Assembly (NCBI GenBank): GCA_016780775.1
Contig: JADHLI010000002.1
Location: 124,001-188,000, forward strand
Source of the DNA: Alphaproteobacteria bacterium
Lineage (GTDB): Bacteria; Pseudomonadota; Alphaproteobacteria; Puniceispirillales; Puniceispirillaceae
DNA length: 64,000 nt
Direction of reading: 5' to 3'
Shown one piece after another: positions 10,302 through 19,562 of the stretch. The notes beneath the pieces are model-generated. The model was not told the DNA's origin. It saw only the letters and a program-made list of their open reading frames with translations, and did not search any database. The position numbers and the translations under genes are program-made. The first letter of the stretch is position 1; the number at the start of each line of letters is the position of its first letter.

Positions 10302-10790
10302 ATGGAAAAGATCCCCTTTACACAGCACGGTCTGGACAAGTTAAAGGCTGAACTGACAAATTTGAAATCCGTGGAACGGCAGGCAGTTATTCGCGCCATT
10401 GCCGAAGCGCGAGAACATGGCGATCTTTCTGAGAATGCCGAATATCATGCCGCGCGTGAACGCCAGTCCTTCATTGAAGGGCGCATTACCGAGCTTGAAG
10501 ATGTGACGAGCCGCGCTGAAGTGGTGGATATGACGCGCCTAACTGGCAAAACCGTCACCTTTGGTACCAAGGTTGTCATCGCAGATGAAGAGACAGATGC
10601 TGAGTCTACCTATGTTATTGTAGGACCGTATGAGGCAGATATCTCCAAACATATGATTTCGACCTCTTCCCCTATTGCCAGAGCCCTTATTGGCAAAGTC
10701 GAAGGTGATTCAGTAGAGGTGCAAACCCCTCGTGGCCCGCACCCTTATGAGATTGTAACTATAAGCCTGATAAGTGAAGCTGACCTTTAA
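10302..10790 (+). CDS. greA: Transcription elongation factor GreA
   Basis: GreA rescues backtracked RNA polymerase by stimulating transcript cleavage through its secondary channel. The 162 residues match the family. The N-terminal coiled coil has IAEAREHGDLSENAEYHAARERQ with the acidic tip residues (D and E of GDLSENAEY), and ITELEDVTSRAEVVD closes it. The C-terminal FKBP-like domain has SPIARALIGKVEGDSVEVQTPRG. The ATG is preceded by AAGGG. It follows carB closely on the same strand, an order common in alphaproteobacteria, and may be read through from carAB. The downstream end has no obvious intrinsic terminator. Confidence 0.97.
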   Translation: MEKIPFTQHGLDKLKAELTNLKSVERQAVIRAIAEAREHGDLSENAEYHAARERQSFIEGRITELEDVTSRAEVVDMTRLTGKTVTFGTKVVIADEETDAESTYVIVGPYEADISKHMISTSSPIARALIGKVEGDSVEVQTPRGPHPYEIVTISLISEADL

Positions 10791-10855
10791 AGACTAGGTT
10801 TTTTATAATTTCTATTTCAGATTTTTGCTCTATCTGCGCAACAGCTTTAATTAGC

Positions 10856-11332
10856 TTAAACGGTGATGGGCACGCCTGGCAAATTTTTGCAGGAGCGAAT
10901 AGATAAAGCTGTTTTTACATGGCTAACATTGGGTGCTGGGGTTAGCTTTGTGGTGAGGAAACGCTGAAAATCATCCCAATCATGAGCAACAATCTTCAAT
11001 AGGAAGTCTGTTTCCCCCATCAGCATATTGCATTCGCGCACCATGTCCCAGCTGCTGACCAGCGCTTCAAATTCCTGTAAATCAGTTTCCGCCTGACTGG
11101 TTAGACCCACAAAGGCAAAAATCGTCACTGTATAGCCTAGCGCTTCAGGGTCGATATCCGCATGATAGCCTTTGATGATATCTGCATCTTCCAACGCACG
11201 TACACGCCGCAAGCAAGGCGGGGCAGAAATACCAGCATTTTGAGCCAATTCAACATTGGTCATACGGCCGTTTTCTTGCAGATCATGCAGAATTTGTTTA
11301 TCAACAGAATCTAGTTTGAATTTCTTAGACAT
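10856..11332 (-). CDS. Lrp/AsnC-family transcriptional regulator
   Basis: This is a 158-residue feast/famine regulator. The N-terminal winged helix-turn-helix spans about 5-60 (DSVDKQILHDLQENGRMTN, VELAQNAGISAPPCLRRVRALE). It is followed by the alpha-beta RAM/AsnC effector domain (TIFAFVGLTSQAETDLQEFE, LMGETDFLLKIVAHDWDDFQRFL). Such proteins form octameric assemblies that bend DNA and sense amino acids; the ligand here is unknown. It converges on greA and diverges from the ELM1 gene. The shared 184-bp region contains a perfect 9-bp direct repeat, suggesting autoregulation or control of the neighbour, which is inference. Calling it Lrp itself would go beyond what the sequence shows. Confidence 0.93.
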   Translation of the reverse strand: MSKKFKLDSVDKQILHDLQENGRMTNVELAQNAGISAPPCLRRVRALEDADIIKGYHADIDPEALGYTVTIFAFVGLTSQAETDLQEFEALVSSWDMVRECNMLMGETDFLLKIVAHDWDDFQRFLTTKLTPAPNVSHVKTALSIRSCKNLPGVPITV

Positions 11333-11358
11333 AATCTCTTATACTATTAAAAAGGGTT

Positions 11359-11405
11359 TAGCCGATAGAACAGGCTTGGGTAGCGAAAGTTGAGTCTAGC
11401 CGATA
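11359..11405. promoter_or_regulatory. Direct repeat TAGCCGATA in the lrp-like/ELM1 divergent region
   Basis: TAGCCGATA occurs at 11359-11367 and again at 11397-11405, both in the same orientation and 38 bp apart start to start. The stretch lies just upstream of the Lrp/AsnC-type gene and before the ELM1-like gene. A spacing close to whole helical turns would suit an oligomeric Lrp-type regulator, but Lrp sites are degenerate, so the role is only a suggestion. Confidence 0.3.
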
Positions 11406-11516
11406 AATCTACGTAATATAATTTAACCATAACATGATTACCGCCTGAATAAAGCAAGATTATTACAAAAAAATGAAATAATTGATTAAATCCTTCAATC
11501 TCAGAGTTTTAAAAAT

Positions 11517-12683
11517 ATGGCCTCAGGAAAACGCACCTCCTCCCATCCAACCTCCTCTTCTAAACCACCGCCTCTGCACCCTGATGTAGCGGGCGATGAT
11601 CCGCTGAACCCTTTGATCAGCCGTTTACTGGAAAAACAGGATGCAGAAGAGCGCAGCTTTGAGGGCTGGCCGGGGCGTTGCTGGGTGATATCAGATGGGA
11701 CGATGGGAATGGTCAGCCAATGCCTTGCGCTTTTGCGTGCCCTTGATATTGATGCCCAAGATATTCGCGCCGTCCCTACCCCGCTCTTGCGGATGTTTCC
11801 AACCTTGGCGGCCATTCCGGGCTGGCAGTTAACATTAGGGCGCAAGCCTGACTGGATCAAAGCTGAACAATGGCCAGATTTGCTGGTTACCTGCGGCAGG
11901 CGTATGGCCGGTATTGCCATAGGTGTTAAGCGCCTATCCAAAGGCCATACCCGCACCATCCATATCCAAGACCCGCATGTTCCAGCCCGTCATTTTGATT
12001 TGCTGATTACCCCAGCACATGACCATATCGCTGTTGCCCAGCGTGAAGGCAGTAAATTCACCGATAATCTGCTGGTTACTACAGGCGCGCTAAACCGCCT
12101 GAGCCCCGAAGAAATAGCTGAGGCAAAAACAGACCTGCCAGAAGAGATAAAGAAAAGTGCCAAACCGATAATAGCCGTAATGCTAGGGGGAAATAATCGG
12201 CGCTATACCGCAGGTGGAGAGGCGTTTAAAAAGCTAGGTGACCAGCTTATCGCCCTGCAGGCAAAAACAGGGGGCAGTCTGGTTATTATCGCCTCACGCC
12301 GGACACCAAAGCGCCATTTACGTAAACTATCCCAGCAGCTAGAGAGCCTGCCCCATCATATTTGGGACGGTACAGGCAAAAATGCAGAAGATAACCCCTA
12401 TCCCGGCATTTTGGGGCTAGCCAATATCATTCTGGTGACCTCAGATTCGGTCAATATGACAAGTGAAGCCTGTATTACAGGCAAGCCGGTCTTGTCTGTG
12501 CATCTGGCAGAAGAGCGGGGGCGCATTGCTGGTTTTCATCAAATGATGGAAGAAAACGGGCATATCCTGCGGCTGGAGGCGGTTTTATCGGGGGAAAAAC
12601 CCCTGCCAAAGAAAATGGCAGTACTGGATGAGCGCGCAAAAATAGCCGCACAGGTGCATGCCTTTTTCGGGATAAAATCCTAG
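11517..12683 (+). CDS. ELM1/GtrOC1-like putative glycosyltransferase-fold protein (mitochondrial fission ELM1 family)
   Basis: This 388-residue protein belongs to the family named after plant ELM1 (DUF1022), widespread in alphaproteobacteria with no settled bacterial function. Motifs include WVISDGTMGMVSQCLALLRAL near the N-terminus, the central DLLVTCGRRMAGIAIGV and IHIQDPHVPARHFDLLITP, GVLxx-like AVMLGGNNRRYT, and the C-terminal ILVTSDSVNMTSEACITGKPV, which resembles the nucleotide-sugar-binding end of GT-B glycosyltransferases. About 45 N-terminal residues are Pro/Ser-rich and probably disordered. The ATG at 11517 is followed by low-complexity sequence and has no strong ribosome-binding site. 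The gene diverges from the Lrp-like regulator and converges on msrP. Confidence 0.85.
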   Translation: MASGKRTSSHPTSSSKPPPLHPDVAGDDPLNPLISRLLEKQDAEERSFEGWPGRCWVISDGTMGMVSQCLALLRALDIDAQDIRAVPTPLLRMFPTLAAIPGWQLTLGRKPDWIKAEQWPDLLVTCGRRMAGIAIGVKRLSKGHTRTIHIQDPHVPARHFDLLITPAHDHIAVAQREGSKFTDNLLVTTGALNRLSPEEIAEAKTDLPEEIKKSAKPIIAVMLGGNNRRYTAGGEAFKKLGDQLIALQAKTGGSLVIIASRRTPKRHLRKLSQQLESLPHHIWDGTGKNAEDNPYPGILGLANIILVTSDSVNMTSEACITGKPVLSVHLAEERGRIAGFHQMMEENGHILRLEAVLSGEKPLPKKMAVLDERAKIAAQVHAFFGIKS

Positions 12684-12694
12684 CTCAAACCTGC

Positions 12695-13660
12695 CTAGCG
12701 ATATAAACGATCGCCTAAACCATCCATATCTTTATAAAGCCCAGCGACCTGTGCCTCATAGCCATTATAAAGCTGGGTAGGCAGGCGCTCGTTCGTGCCA
12801 AGCATACGCTCTGTGGCTTGGGACCAGCGCGGATGGTCAATCTCTGGGTTCACATTAGCCCAGAAGCCATATTCATTGCTTGCCAACTGCTCCCAGAAAC
12901 TCACCGGACGCTGGTCGGTAAAGGTAAATTTAACGATAGACTTAATCCCCTTAAAGCCATATTTCCACGGCAATACACAGCGCAAGGGCGCGCCATTTTG
13001 CTTCTCCAGCCCTTTGCCATACATGCCGGTGCCGATAAAGGCCATCTCGTTCATCGCCTCTTCCATCGTCACCCCCTCAACATAAGGCCACGGATACCAG
13101 CTTTGCTTTTGCCCGCGAGCAACAGCAGGGTTGTGAAAGGTCTCCATACGGATAAACTTTGCGCCAGCTTGCGGCCGCGCTACCCGCACCAATTCTGACA
13201 TAGCGATCCCGGTCCAAGGCACGGCCATAGCCCAAGCCTCTACACAGCGATGCCGATAAAGCCGCTCTTCTTGGCTGCCCATCTTTTTAATAAGGTCTGC
13301 CGCATCTAGCACCATTTCTTCTTCGACCATCCCGTCAATAGTTACCATCCACGGGTCGGTTACCAGCTTTTGTGCCTTTCGCCAGATATTTTTAGAAGAG
13401 CCGAACTCATAAAAATTAGTATAGGTGGTGGCCTCTTCTTCCATGGTTAGCGGACGGTCAAGGCTGTAAGCGTCATTTTGCGGGGCTGGAAAGCCAGTGA
13501 TAGGGGCGGCAAGCGCGGACGCAAAAGGCAATTGCGATGCGGCTAGCCCTGCCCCCGCTAGGCCAATACGCGACAGAAGCTGGCGGCGATTTAAATAGAC
13601 ATGCTCGTCCGTGGCTAGATGTTCTGGAAGTGCCCAGCTTTTATGTTTCTTAATATACAT
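12695..13660 (-). CDS. msrP: Periplasmic methionine sulfoxide reductase catalytic subunit MsrP (YedY)
   Basis: MsrP is a molybdopterin enzyme that repairs oxidised methionines in periplasmic proteins, normally taking electrons from the haem membrane protein MsrQ. The N-terminus has a twin-arginine signal (NRRQLLSRIGLAGAGLAASQ, then a hydrophobic run ending near ALAAP), so it is exported folded. The sulfite-oxidase-type fold is seen in YRHRCVEAWAMAVPWTGIAMSE (with the Mo-ligand Cys), FIRMETFHNPAVARGQK and LRCVLPWKYGFKGIKSIVK. I start at ATG 13660, which has GAGGG just upstream; an ATG 33 bp further out lacks one and would push the RR motif inward. msrQ is not in this window. Cofactor genes lie at 56-59.6 kb. 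Confidence 0.93.
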   Translation of the reverse strand: MYIKKHKSWALPEHLATDEHVYLNRRQLLSRIGLAGAGLAASQLPFASALAAPITGFPAPQNDAYSLDRPLTMEEEATTYTNFYEFGSSKNIWRKAQKLVTDPWMVTIDGMVEEEMVLDAADLIKKMGSQEERLYRHRCVEAWAMAVPWTGIAMSELVRVARPQAGAKFIRMETFHNPAVARGQKQSWYPWPYVEGVTMEEAMNEMAFIGTGMYGKGLEKQNGAPLRCVLPWKYGFKGIKSIVKFTFTDQRPVSFWEQLASNEYGFWANVNPEIDHPRWSQATERMLGTNERLPTQLYNGYEAQVAGLYKDMDGLGDRLYR

Positions 13661-13893
13661 GAACGCCCTCTTCGGTTGTCCTATGCCCTGCATCGGTATA
13701 ACACCCGAACTGGCATGGTTTGTTTAATAAGTGCTTCCCCAGACCCATAAATACCCCGCCCCATACTAAAATAACCTCTCACAGCTTTACGGCTAAAACA
13801 AGGCAAGGGGGGCAGCCCTCCCTTTAAACCTTTTTAAAGATTTTTCTGATATCCTTCGCGCCGCAGAACATAAAGGGCGGCGGAAAATATAAG

Positions 13894-15270
13894 ATGGCAG
13901 AGAATAAGAATGACATTAAAAGCGGCAGAGTGAAGCGGCTTTGGGAGTGGGTGATCGAAAATAGCCTCTCCCTTTGGATGAAGGTACAGAAACGGGGTTT
14001 TGAGTTATTTTTTGGCTTTCTGTTTGTAGCCCTATTCGTATTGCTGTTTCGGCTCTGGGATGTATTTGACTTCTCATCCCTGATTGAGGGGGCATCAGAC
14101 GGCACTGGCGCACAACCCCCTGTCACCTTCTCCAATTTATCAGAATTCATTCGTGCCGCATTTATTGGCGTCGGCGTAATTGGTGCTGGATATGGACTTG
14201 TCTTAGCGGCCAAACGCACCGAAAAATTCGCAACTCAGGTGGAAAATAGTCAGGCACAATTATTTAATGACCGGCTGGGTCGCGGCGTTGAACTGCTCTC
14301 CAACGAAGAACTAACTTTGCGGTCAGCTGGCGTGCGCATCCTTGAAGATTTGGGAAAGAATTCAAGCCCGCAACAAATCAATCTGATTATTAATATTCTA
14401 AATGATTTTTTGAACAGTAAAGGAAAGCTAGGAGAAATTAAGGAACAGCAGGTCGAAGACATTGAAATTTATGCGCTTGCTCCAATCTCAACAACCAAGA
14501 AAAGCCGGGCAGAGCGTATCGACATTGAAAACTGCCTTGATACTATCCAGAAGTTGGCTGAGAGATTAGGGAAGGATAGCTACCATTTAGAATTAATCAA
14601 TTTAGATTTACGAGGACTTCAAATCCAATCTGGCAAAAGGTTGCCGATTAGCTTAAAGGCCATTAACTGTGATTTTTCTGAAGCTGATATAAATCTAGCT
14701 GCCTTTAGAGAGATCAAGATAGTGGGCTGCAATATCTGTAAAACAAGTTTCGTGAGCGAAGCTCAAACCAAGATGAAATTTTCAAGGTGTTATGGCTACA
14801 ATTCAAAATTTTTCGGCATCATAGGTGATAAAACAGTTTTCATTTCATCAAATATGAGCCGCGTATCTTTTCAAAGAGTAGCTTTTTCAACAGTGCGCTT
14901 TCTACACTGCACTTTGGATGGCGCAGATTTTAGTGACGCTACATTCGAAGATGTTAAATTCGAAAGCTGCACTTTTTTATGGACTGATTTTTCAGGTGCA
15001 GACTTGGCTGGCGGGTCAGGTTTCACGCAAGAGGATTTCAACAACATTATATATGATGAAAAGAATCAGCCAACTTTGCCCAGAGATTTTACGCTAGACA
15101 AAAATAAAGCTTATAGTACTGAGGGCATCTTTTTCAGCCCTGCTTTCGTTGAATCCGATAATGAACAACTCCGTCAGCGACCTGTGAAAGAAGTGCGCAA
15201 AGAACTGCTGAAAGAGCAGGACAGGTATTACCTGAAATCACTGCCCCCACTTAACGCCCCATCGCCCTAA
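13894..15270 (+). CDS. Two-TM, pentapeptide-repeat membrane protein (paralogue 1)
   Basis: The protein has 458 residues. Two hydrophobic helices span about 37-57 (FELFFGFLFVALFVLLFRLW) and 86-106 (IRAAFIGVGVIGAGYGLVL). A charged helical segment follows (FATQVENSQAQLFNDRLGRG, LLSNEELTLRSAGVRILEDL), and from about 235 to 370 pentapeptide-like A(D/N)LxX sequence (CDFSEADINLAAF, CTLDGADFSDATF, FLWTDFSGADLAGGSGFTQE) predicts a right-handed beta-helix. The C-terminus is charged. The same architecture and the AQLFNDRL and AGVRxLxDL motifs recur in the gene at 18134. The function is unknown; pentapeptide helices are protein-interaction scaffolds. The NERD gene begins 21 bp downstream, suggesting co-transcription. 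Codons are more A/T-rich than in neighbouring housekeeping genes. Confidence 0.85.
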   Translation: MAENKNDIKSGRVKRLWEWVIENSLSLWMKVQKRGFELFFGFLFVALFVLLFRLWDVFDFSSLIEGASDGTGAQPPVTFSNLSEFIRAAFIGVGVIGAGYGLVLAAKRTEKFATQVENSQAQLFNDRLGRGVELLSNEELTLRSAGVRILEDLGKNSSPQQINLIINILNDFLNSKGKLGEIKEQQVEDIEIYALAPISTTKKSRAERIDIENCLDTIQKLAERLGKDSYHLELINLDLRGLQIQSGKRLPISLKAINCDFSEADINLAAFREIKIVGCNICKTSFVSEAQTKMKFSRCYGYNSKFFGIIGDKTVFISSNMSRVSFQRVAFSTVRFLHCTLDGADFSDATFEDVKFESCTFLWTDFSGADLAGGSGFTQEDFNNIIYDEKNQPTLPRDFTLDKNKAYSTEGIFFSPAFVESDNEQLRQRPVKEVRKELLKEQDRYYLKSLPPLNAPSP

Positions 15271-15291
15271 ACGCCCCATCATTTAACGCTT

Positions 15292-15975
15292 ATGTCTGAC
15301 CCCTCATCCCTAATTGCCGTCATTATTTTTGGCCTGATTTTTTTCTTTCTGGTTGCGGGAAATCGCGCGCCCAAAGGCAAGCATCGCCCATCAAAAAAGG
15401 CTCACGCAAAGCCTAATCGCCAAAGACAGGCAAAGCCAGACAAGCTGCGCGAATATAGCGCCAATAGCTGGTACAGTACTAAAAAAGGCCAGTTTGGGGA
15501 ATGGATTGTTATAGAAGAAATTAAAGCCAGCCTGCCAAAAGATGACTATTATCTGATGAATGATATCACGCTGGAGCTAGGGCGCGGCACTACCCAAATC
15601 GACCATATTCTGATCTCTGTTTATGGGGTTTTTGTGATTGAAACCAAACATATGGCGGGCTGGATATTCGGCAATCCGCGTCAGAAATTTTGGACTCAAA
15701 TTTTCCCAACTTCAAAATATCGGTTTTTGAATCCGCTTCGCCAAAACCGCATCCATATAGATGCCATTCGCAAAGTAACTGGATTTCCGGGCCACTATTT
15801 CGTGCCTCTTGTGGTGTTTACTGCCCAGTGCGAGCTAAAAACAGAAATGCCCGAAAATGTCTTATATAGATTAGATCTAATAGATTACATCAACGAGTTT
15901 GACACGCCCTACATGAGCCGCCAAGAAGCCCGCGAAATAGCAGAAATCCCGATAGATAACGCCATAGCTGATTAA
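15292..15975 (+). CDS. NERD-domain (nuclease-related) protein with N-terminal membrane anchor
   Basis: The protein has 227 residues. A hydrophobic helix at about 7-22 (IAVIIFGLIFFFLVAG) anchors it, followed by a Lys/Pro-rich basic linker (24-50). The NERD domain starts at KKGQFGEWIVIEEI (64-77) and continues with QIDHILISVYGVFVIETKH (102-120). This gives a D104 ... E117-x-K119 arrangement like the metal-binding core of restriction-endonuclease-fold nucleases. NERD proteins are predicted nucleases, often beside mobile or defence genes, but biochemistry is limited. It lies 21 bp after the pentapeptide gene and ends 9 bp before the convergent aminotransferase. Whether the domain is catalytic cannot be told from sequence. 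Confidence 0.85.
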   Translation: MSDPSSLIAVIIFGLIFFFLVAGNRAPKGKHRPSKKAHAKPNRQRQAKPDKLREYSANSWYSTKKGQFGEWIVIEEIKASLPKDDYYLMNDITLELGRGTTQIDHILISVYGVFVIETKHMAGWIFGNPRQKFWTQIFPTSKYRFLNPLRQNRIHIDAIRKVTGFPGHYFVPLVVFTAQCELKTEMPENVLYRLDLIDYINEFDTPYMSRQEAREIAEIPIDNAIAD

Positions 15976-15984
15976 TCTAACCGA

Positions 15985-17199
<1,215 letters not shown>

Positions 17200-17368
17200 T
17201 CAATCATCTTCCCAAGCCATAAGTGATGGTGCGGCAAGGGCTGGTTTTAAGCTGGCTTTGTTTTTAAAAGCCAACAATTAAGACAAAAAGCGCGAGGCAA
17301 ACGCGCTAACACTCCGTTGAAAATACGCCTGACAGACAGAAGATGTAAAGAGCGAAGATGAGGGATTA

Positions 17369-17713
17369 TTAGCCCTCTGCTTTATGGAGATATTCGTTTA
17401 GCGCATCTGTAACAATGGCGTTCAAAGGAATACCACGTTGACGCGCTAAAAGAGCAGCCCGTTGGTGCAATTCTTTGCCGGGCCGAACATTAAATGAGCC
17501 TTTAAATGGCTTATTAGGCGCGCGCCCCTGTTCTGCGCAAACTTCCATATAATCGTCAATAGCCTCATAAAACGCAGCCTTTAGGCCTTTTGCATCCGTA
17601 CCTTCAAACAATACCAGATCCTGAATAAACGCTAATTTGCCGTGAAACACGTCATCTTCGACGTTAAACTCTACTGAGCCAAAATAATCTTTATAGAACA
17701 TCATACCCTTCAT
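17369..17713 (-). CDS. hicB: HicB-family antitoxin
   Basis: This is the 114-residue antitoxin of a HicAB type II system. The N-terminal degraded RNase-H-like HicB domain reads YFGSVEFNVEDDVFHGKLAFIQDLVLFEGTD, LKAAFYEAIDDYMEVCAEQG. The C-terminal ribbon-helix-helix is seen in SFNVRPGKELHQRAALLARQRGIPLNAIVTDALNEYL, expected to bind its own promoter. The ATG overlaps the hicA stop by four bases (ATGA, 17710-17713), indicating translational coupling. It is intact although the toxin gene is frameshifted. Its stop is 188 bp before the aatA start on the same strand. Confidence 0.88.
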   Translation of the reverse strand: MKGMMFYKDYFGSVEFNVEDDVFHGKLAFIQDLVLFEGTDAKGLKAAFYEAIDDYMEVCAEQGRAPNKPFKGSFNVRPGKELHQRAALLARQRGIPLNAIVTDALNEYLHKAEG

Positions 17714-17963
17714 ATTAGCTCCTCAATTTCTAACTTAGCCTTCACCTCTCGCAAAACATACAGCTTCAAAATGTTATCAGGGTGCGGTTTATGTAATGAA
17801 ATTATACCTGCTGTCTCATGCACAAAACGACGACGTGAGCCACCTGTTTTCCCCCAACACTTTTCTGAAAGCCAAGCTGTGACAGCAATCGTTCCATTTC
17901 TTGCCAAGTAAAATCGTTAGGCTCACTTTTGAACCGCAATAGAAGTTTGTCTCGACGGTTCAT
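17710..17963 (-). pseudogene. hicA: HicA-family toxin, split between two frames at a slippery heptamer
   Basis: From ATG 17961-17963 the first frame reads MNRRDKLLLRFKSEPNDFTW, QEMERLLSQLGFQKSVGGK, and would end after 53 residues. The second frame continues exactly where needed with TGGSRRRFVHETAGIISLHK, PHPDNILKLYVLREVKAKLE, IEELI, and stops at TGA 17710-17712 inside hicB's ATG. Joined by a -1 shift, the product is 84 residues and has the family's GKTGGSRxxF and LHKPHP motifs (the His is the catalytic region of HicA mRNA interferases). The join is at GGGAAAA read G GGA AAA, a textbook -1 slippery heptamer. The alternatives are a lost A in a run of As (true pseudogene), a sequencing error, or programmed frameshifting. 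Confidence 0.8.
17847..17853 (-). other. Canonical -1 slippery heptamer GGGAAAA in hicA
   Basis: On the minus strand the zero-frame codons are GGG GGA AAA CAG. The heptamer G-GGA-AAA has the X-XXY-YYZ form, so tRNAs on GGA and AAA can slip back to GGG and AAA. Phage lambda's gpG-gpGT frameshift uses the close relative GGGAAAG. No stimulatory stem-loop or upstream Shine-Dalgarno element was confirmed by eye. Confidence 0.5.
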
Positions 17964-18133
17964 TAAGCTACCAATTTATAATTATGAGAATCATCAGCAT
18001 TTGGAGGTTAAGAGAGTTTTGCAACTATTTTTGGTTGCACCGCTTTATTTAGCTTTATTTTCAGCCTTTAACCTTATTTTAAGAAGGTCTTGCTAGAGTG
18101 TCCTGCACCGCTTTCGCGGGGGGAGGGCTAAAT

Positions 18134-19354
18134 ATGAAGCAGAAAATAATCGTGTTTTTATACGAAGGTTTACTGTGCTGCTTAGCCCTTTTATTCATCG
18201 GCCTTATAGCCTATTTGATTTATTGCCCGCCTGCCTGGCTTTTGCAAAATAAGCATTACAATATTGAACTCATCCGAATTTTAATTTTTACCCTTGGCGC
18301 ATTGGGCGGGCTATACGGCCTAATAATCGCCAATAAACGGCAAAAGAAGTTTGAGGAACAGGTTGAGACTGGCCAGCAACAAGTTGGGATTGGCCAAAAA
18401 CAAGTTGAAAACGCGCAAGCCCAATTATTCAATGACAGGTTAAGATACTGCGTAGAACTACTCGATAACGAGAAAAGTTTCCCGCAGATGGCAGGCGTAA
18501 GGTTATTAGATGACCTCGCCAAAACATCCGATGACAATCAAACAGGAATGATACTTAAAATCCTCTATAGCTATGTAAATAATCGAGGCCAAATTAAATA
18601 TCAAATGAAGGATGGTAAGTATCTTCTAGATGATGCTGAACAAAAGATACCTGAAAGCCTTGTCATGGGTGAACAACGTCAATCTGTTGAACTTGCCCTT
18701 AGAGCTATATTAACGCATGCCCATAAAAATAATGTTAAACGGGATGACATTATCTTTGAGAACTTAGATATCCGAGGATTCAACCTTTCCAACATTACAT
18801 GCCGACTAACGGGGATAATCTTTCACGGAGCTTTGGCAGATGAAGTTAATTTCCGAGAAACCACGCTAGAGAACGCCCACTTTATTGGCGGAAATTTCTA
18901 TAAAGCAAGATTTCACAAAGCCATATTAAATGGCACTGAATTTTCTAGAAATACAGACCTCAGTAATAGTGATTTTACGGAAGCTGAACTCAATCGCGCT
19001 ATATTCTTTTCTTGCGAATTATACATGGCATTTTTTAATAGAGCCGAATTAAAACAAGCTAGGATTTACATTCCTAGAACGGGTAACGGAACAGAACGTA
19101 TTGACACCTCGCGATACATTGAATTTTCGAATGCAAAGATGCAAGGCGCCGATCTCAGTCATTCAAAATTTGATACAAGTAATTTCAATGGAGCTGAACT
19201 GGACTGCGCGAATTTCACCGCTGCCGATTTAAATTCTGATATAGTTACGTCTTATTCAGGAAACAGTGAAGAAAAGAAGGACATCAGAGGTGCAAAAAAC
19301 ATTACTCAAGAACAGTTTGATTTATTATTTATAAAGAAAGTAAGCCCCCAATAA
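18134..19354 (+). CDS. Two-TM, pentapeptide-repeat membrane protein (paralogue 2), C-terminus frameshifted
   Basis: The open frame gives 406 residues from ATG 18134, which has GGGAGGG a few bases upstream. Hydrophobic helices lie at about 7-31 and 46-66. A glutamine-rich coiled coil follows (EEQVETGQQQVGIGQKQVEN) with AQLFNDRL and MAGVRLLDDLAKT, both shared with the gene at 13894. Pentapeptide-like repeats run from about 215 to 380 (IFHGALADEVNFRETTLENA, SNSDFTEAELNRAIF, AKMQGADLSHSKF). After TQEQFD the frame drifts to LLFIKKVSPQ and stops, whereas a shifted frame (19321-19500) continues homology to paralogue 1. A one-base loss around TTT 19321-19323 explains this; the repaired length would be about 455, against 458 in paralogue 1. 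Function is unknown. Confidence 0.8.
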   Translation: MKQKIIVFLYEGLLCCLALLFIGLIAYLIYCPPAWLLQNKHYNIELIRILIFTLGALGGLYGLIIANKRQKKFEEQVETGQQQVGIGQKQVENAQAQLFNDRLRYCVELLDNEKSFPQMAGVRLLDDLAKTSDDNQTGMILKILYSYVNNRGQIKYQMKDGKYLLDDAEQKIPESLVMGEQRQSVELALRAILTHAHKNNVKRDDIIFENLDIRGFNLSNITCRLTGIIFHGALADEVNFRETTLENAHFIGGNFYKARFHKAILNGTEFSRNTDLSNSDFTEAELNRAIFFSCELYMAFFNRAELKQARIYIPRTGNGTERIDTSRYIEFSNAKMQGADLSHSKFDTSNFNGAELDCANFTAADLNSDIVTSYSGNSEEKKDIRGAKNITQEQFDLLFIKKVSPQ

Positions 19355-19500
19355 ACTTACCAAATAATATAGAATGTCGAGAAAACAGAGCTTATATCGA
19401 GAAAGATGATAAGCGCTTTTTTGTTGAGCTTAGTGCGCCATGGTCAGGCAAGCTAGTGGATGACGTAATAGCAGAAATCATTGAGGCAGATAAAACATAG
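19321..19500 (+). pseudogene. Detached C-terminal frame of pentapeptide paralogue 2
   Basis: These 59 codons read [58 protein letters not shown] and end in Thr before TAG 19498-19500. They align with paralogue 1 just after its TQEDF: NIIYDEKNQPTLPRDFTLDK then NKAY, against IIYKESKPPINLPNNIECRE then NRAY. The frame overlaps the last 34 bases of the 18134 gene and has no start codon of its own, so it is best read as that gene's lost end. No canonical slippery heptamer is present here, making mutation or sequencing error likelier than recoding. Confidence 0.7.
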
Positions 19501-19562
19501 CCCCCCTCCAATTTTTGATTTGCCACTGGTCTTTGGCTGCTGGCAGGACTATCTTAGAGCGC

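Noticed and set aside
19315-19335. Programmed frameshifting in the second pentapeptide gene
   Set aside because: No X-XXY-YYZ heptamer is present; a lost T in a run of Ts explains it better.
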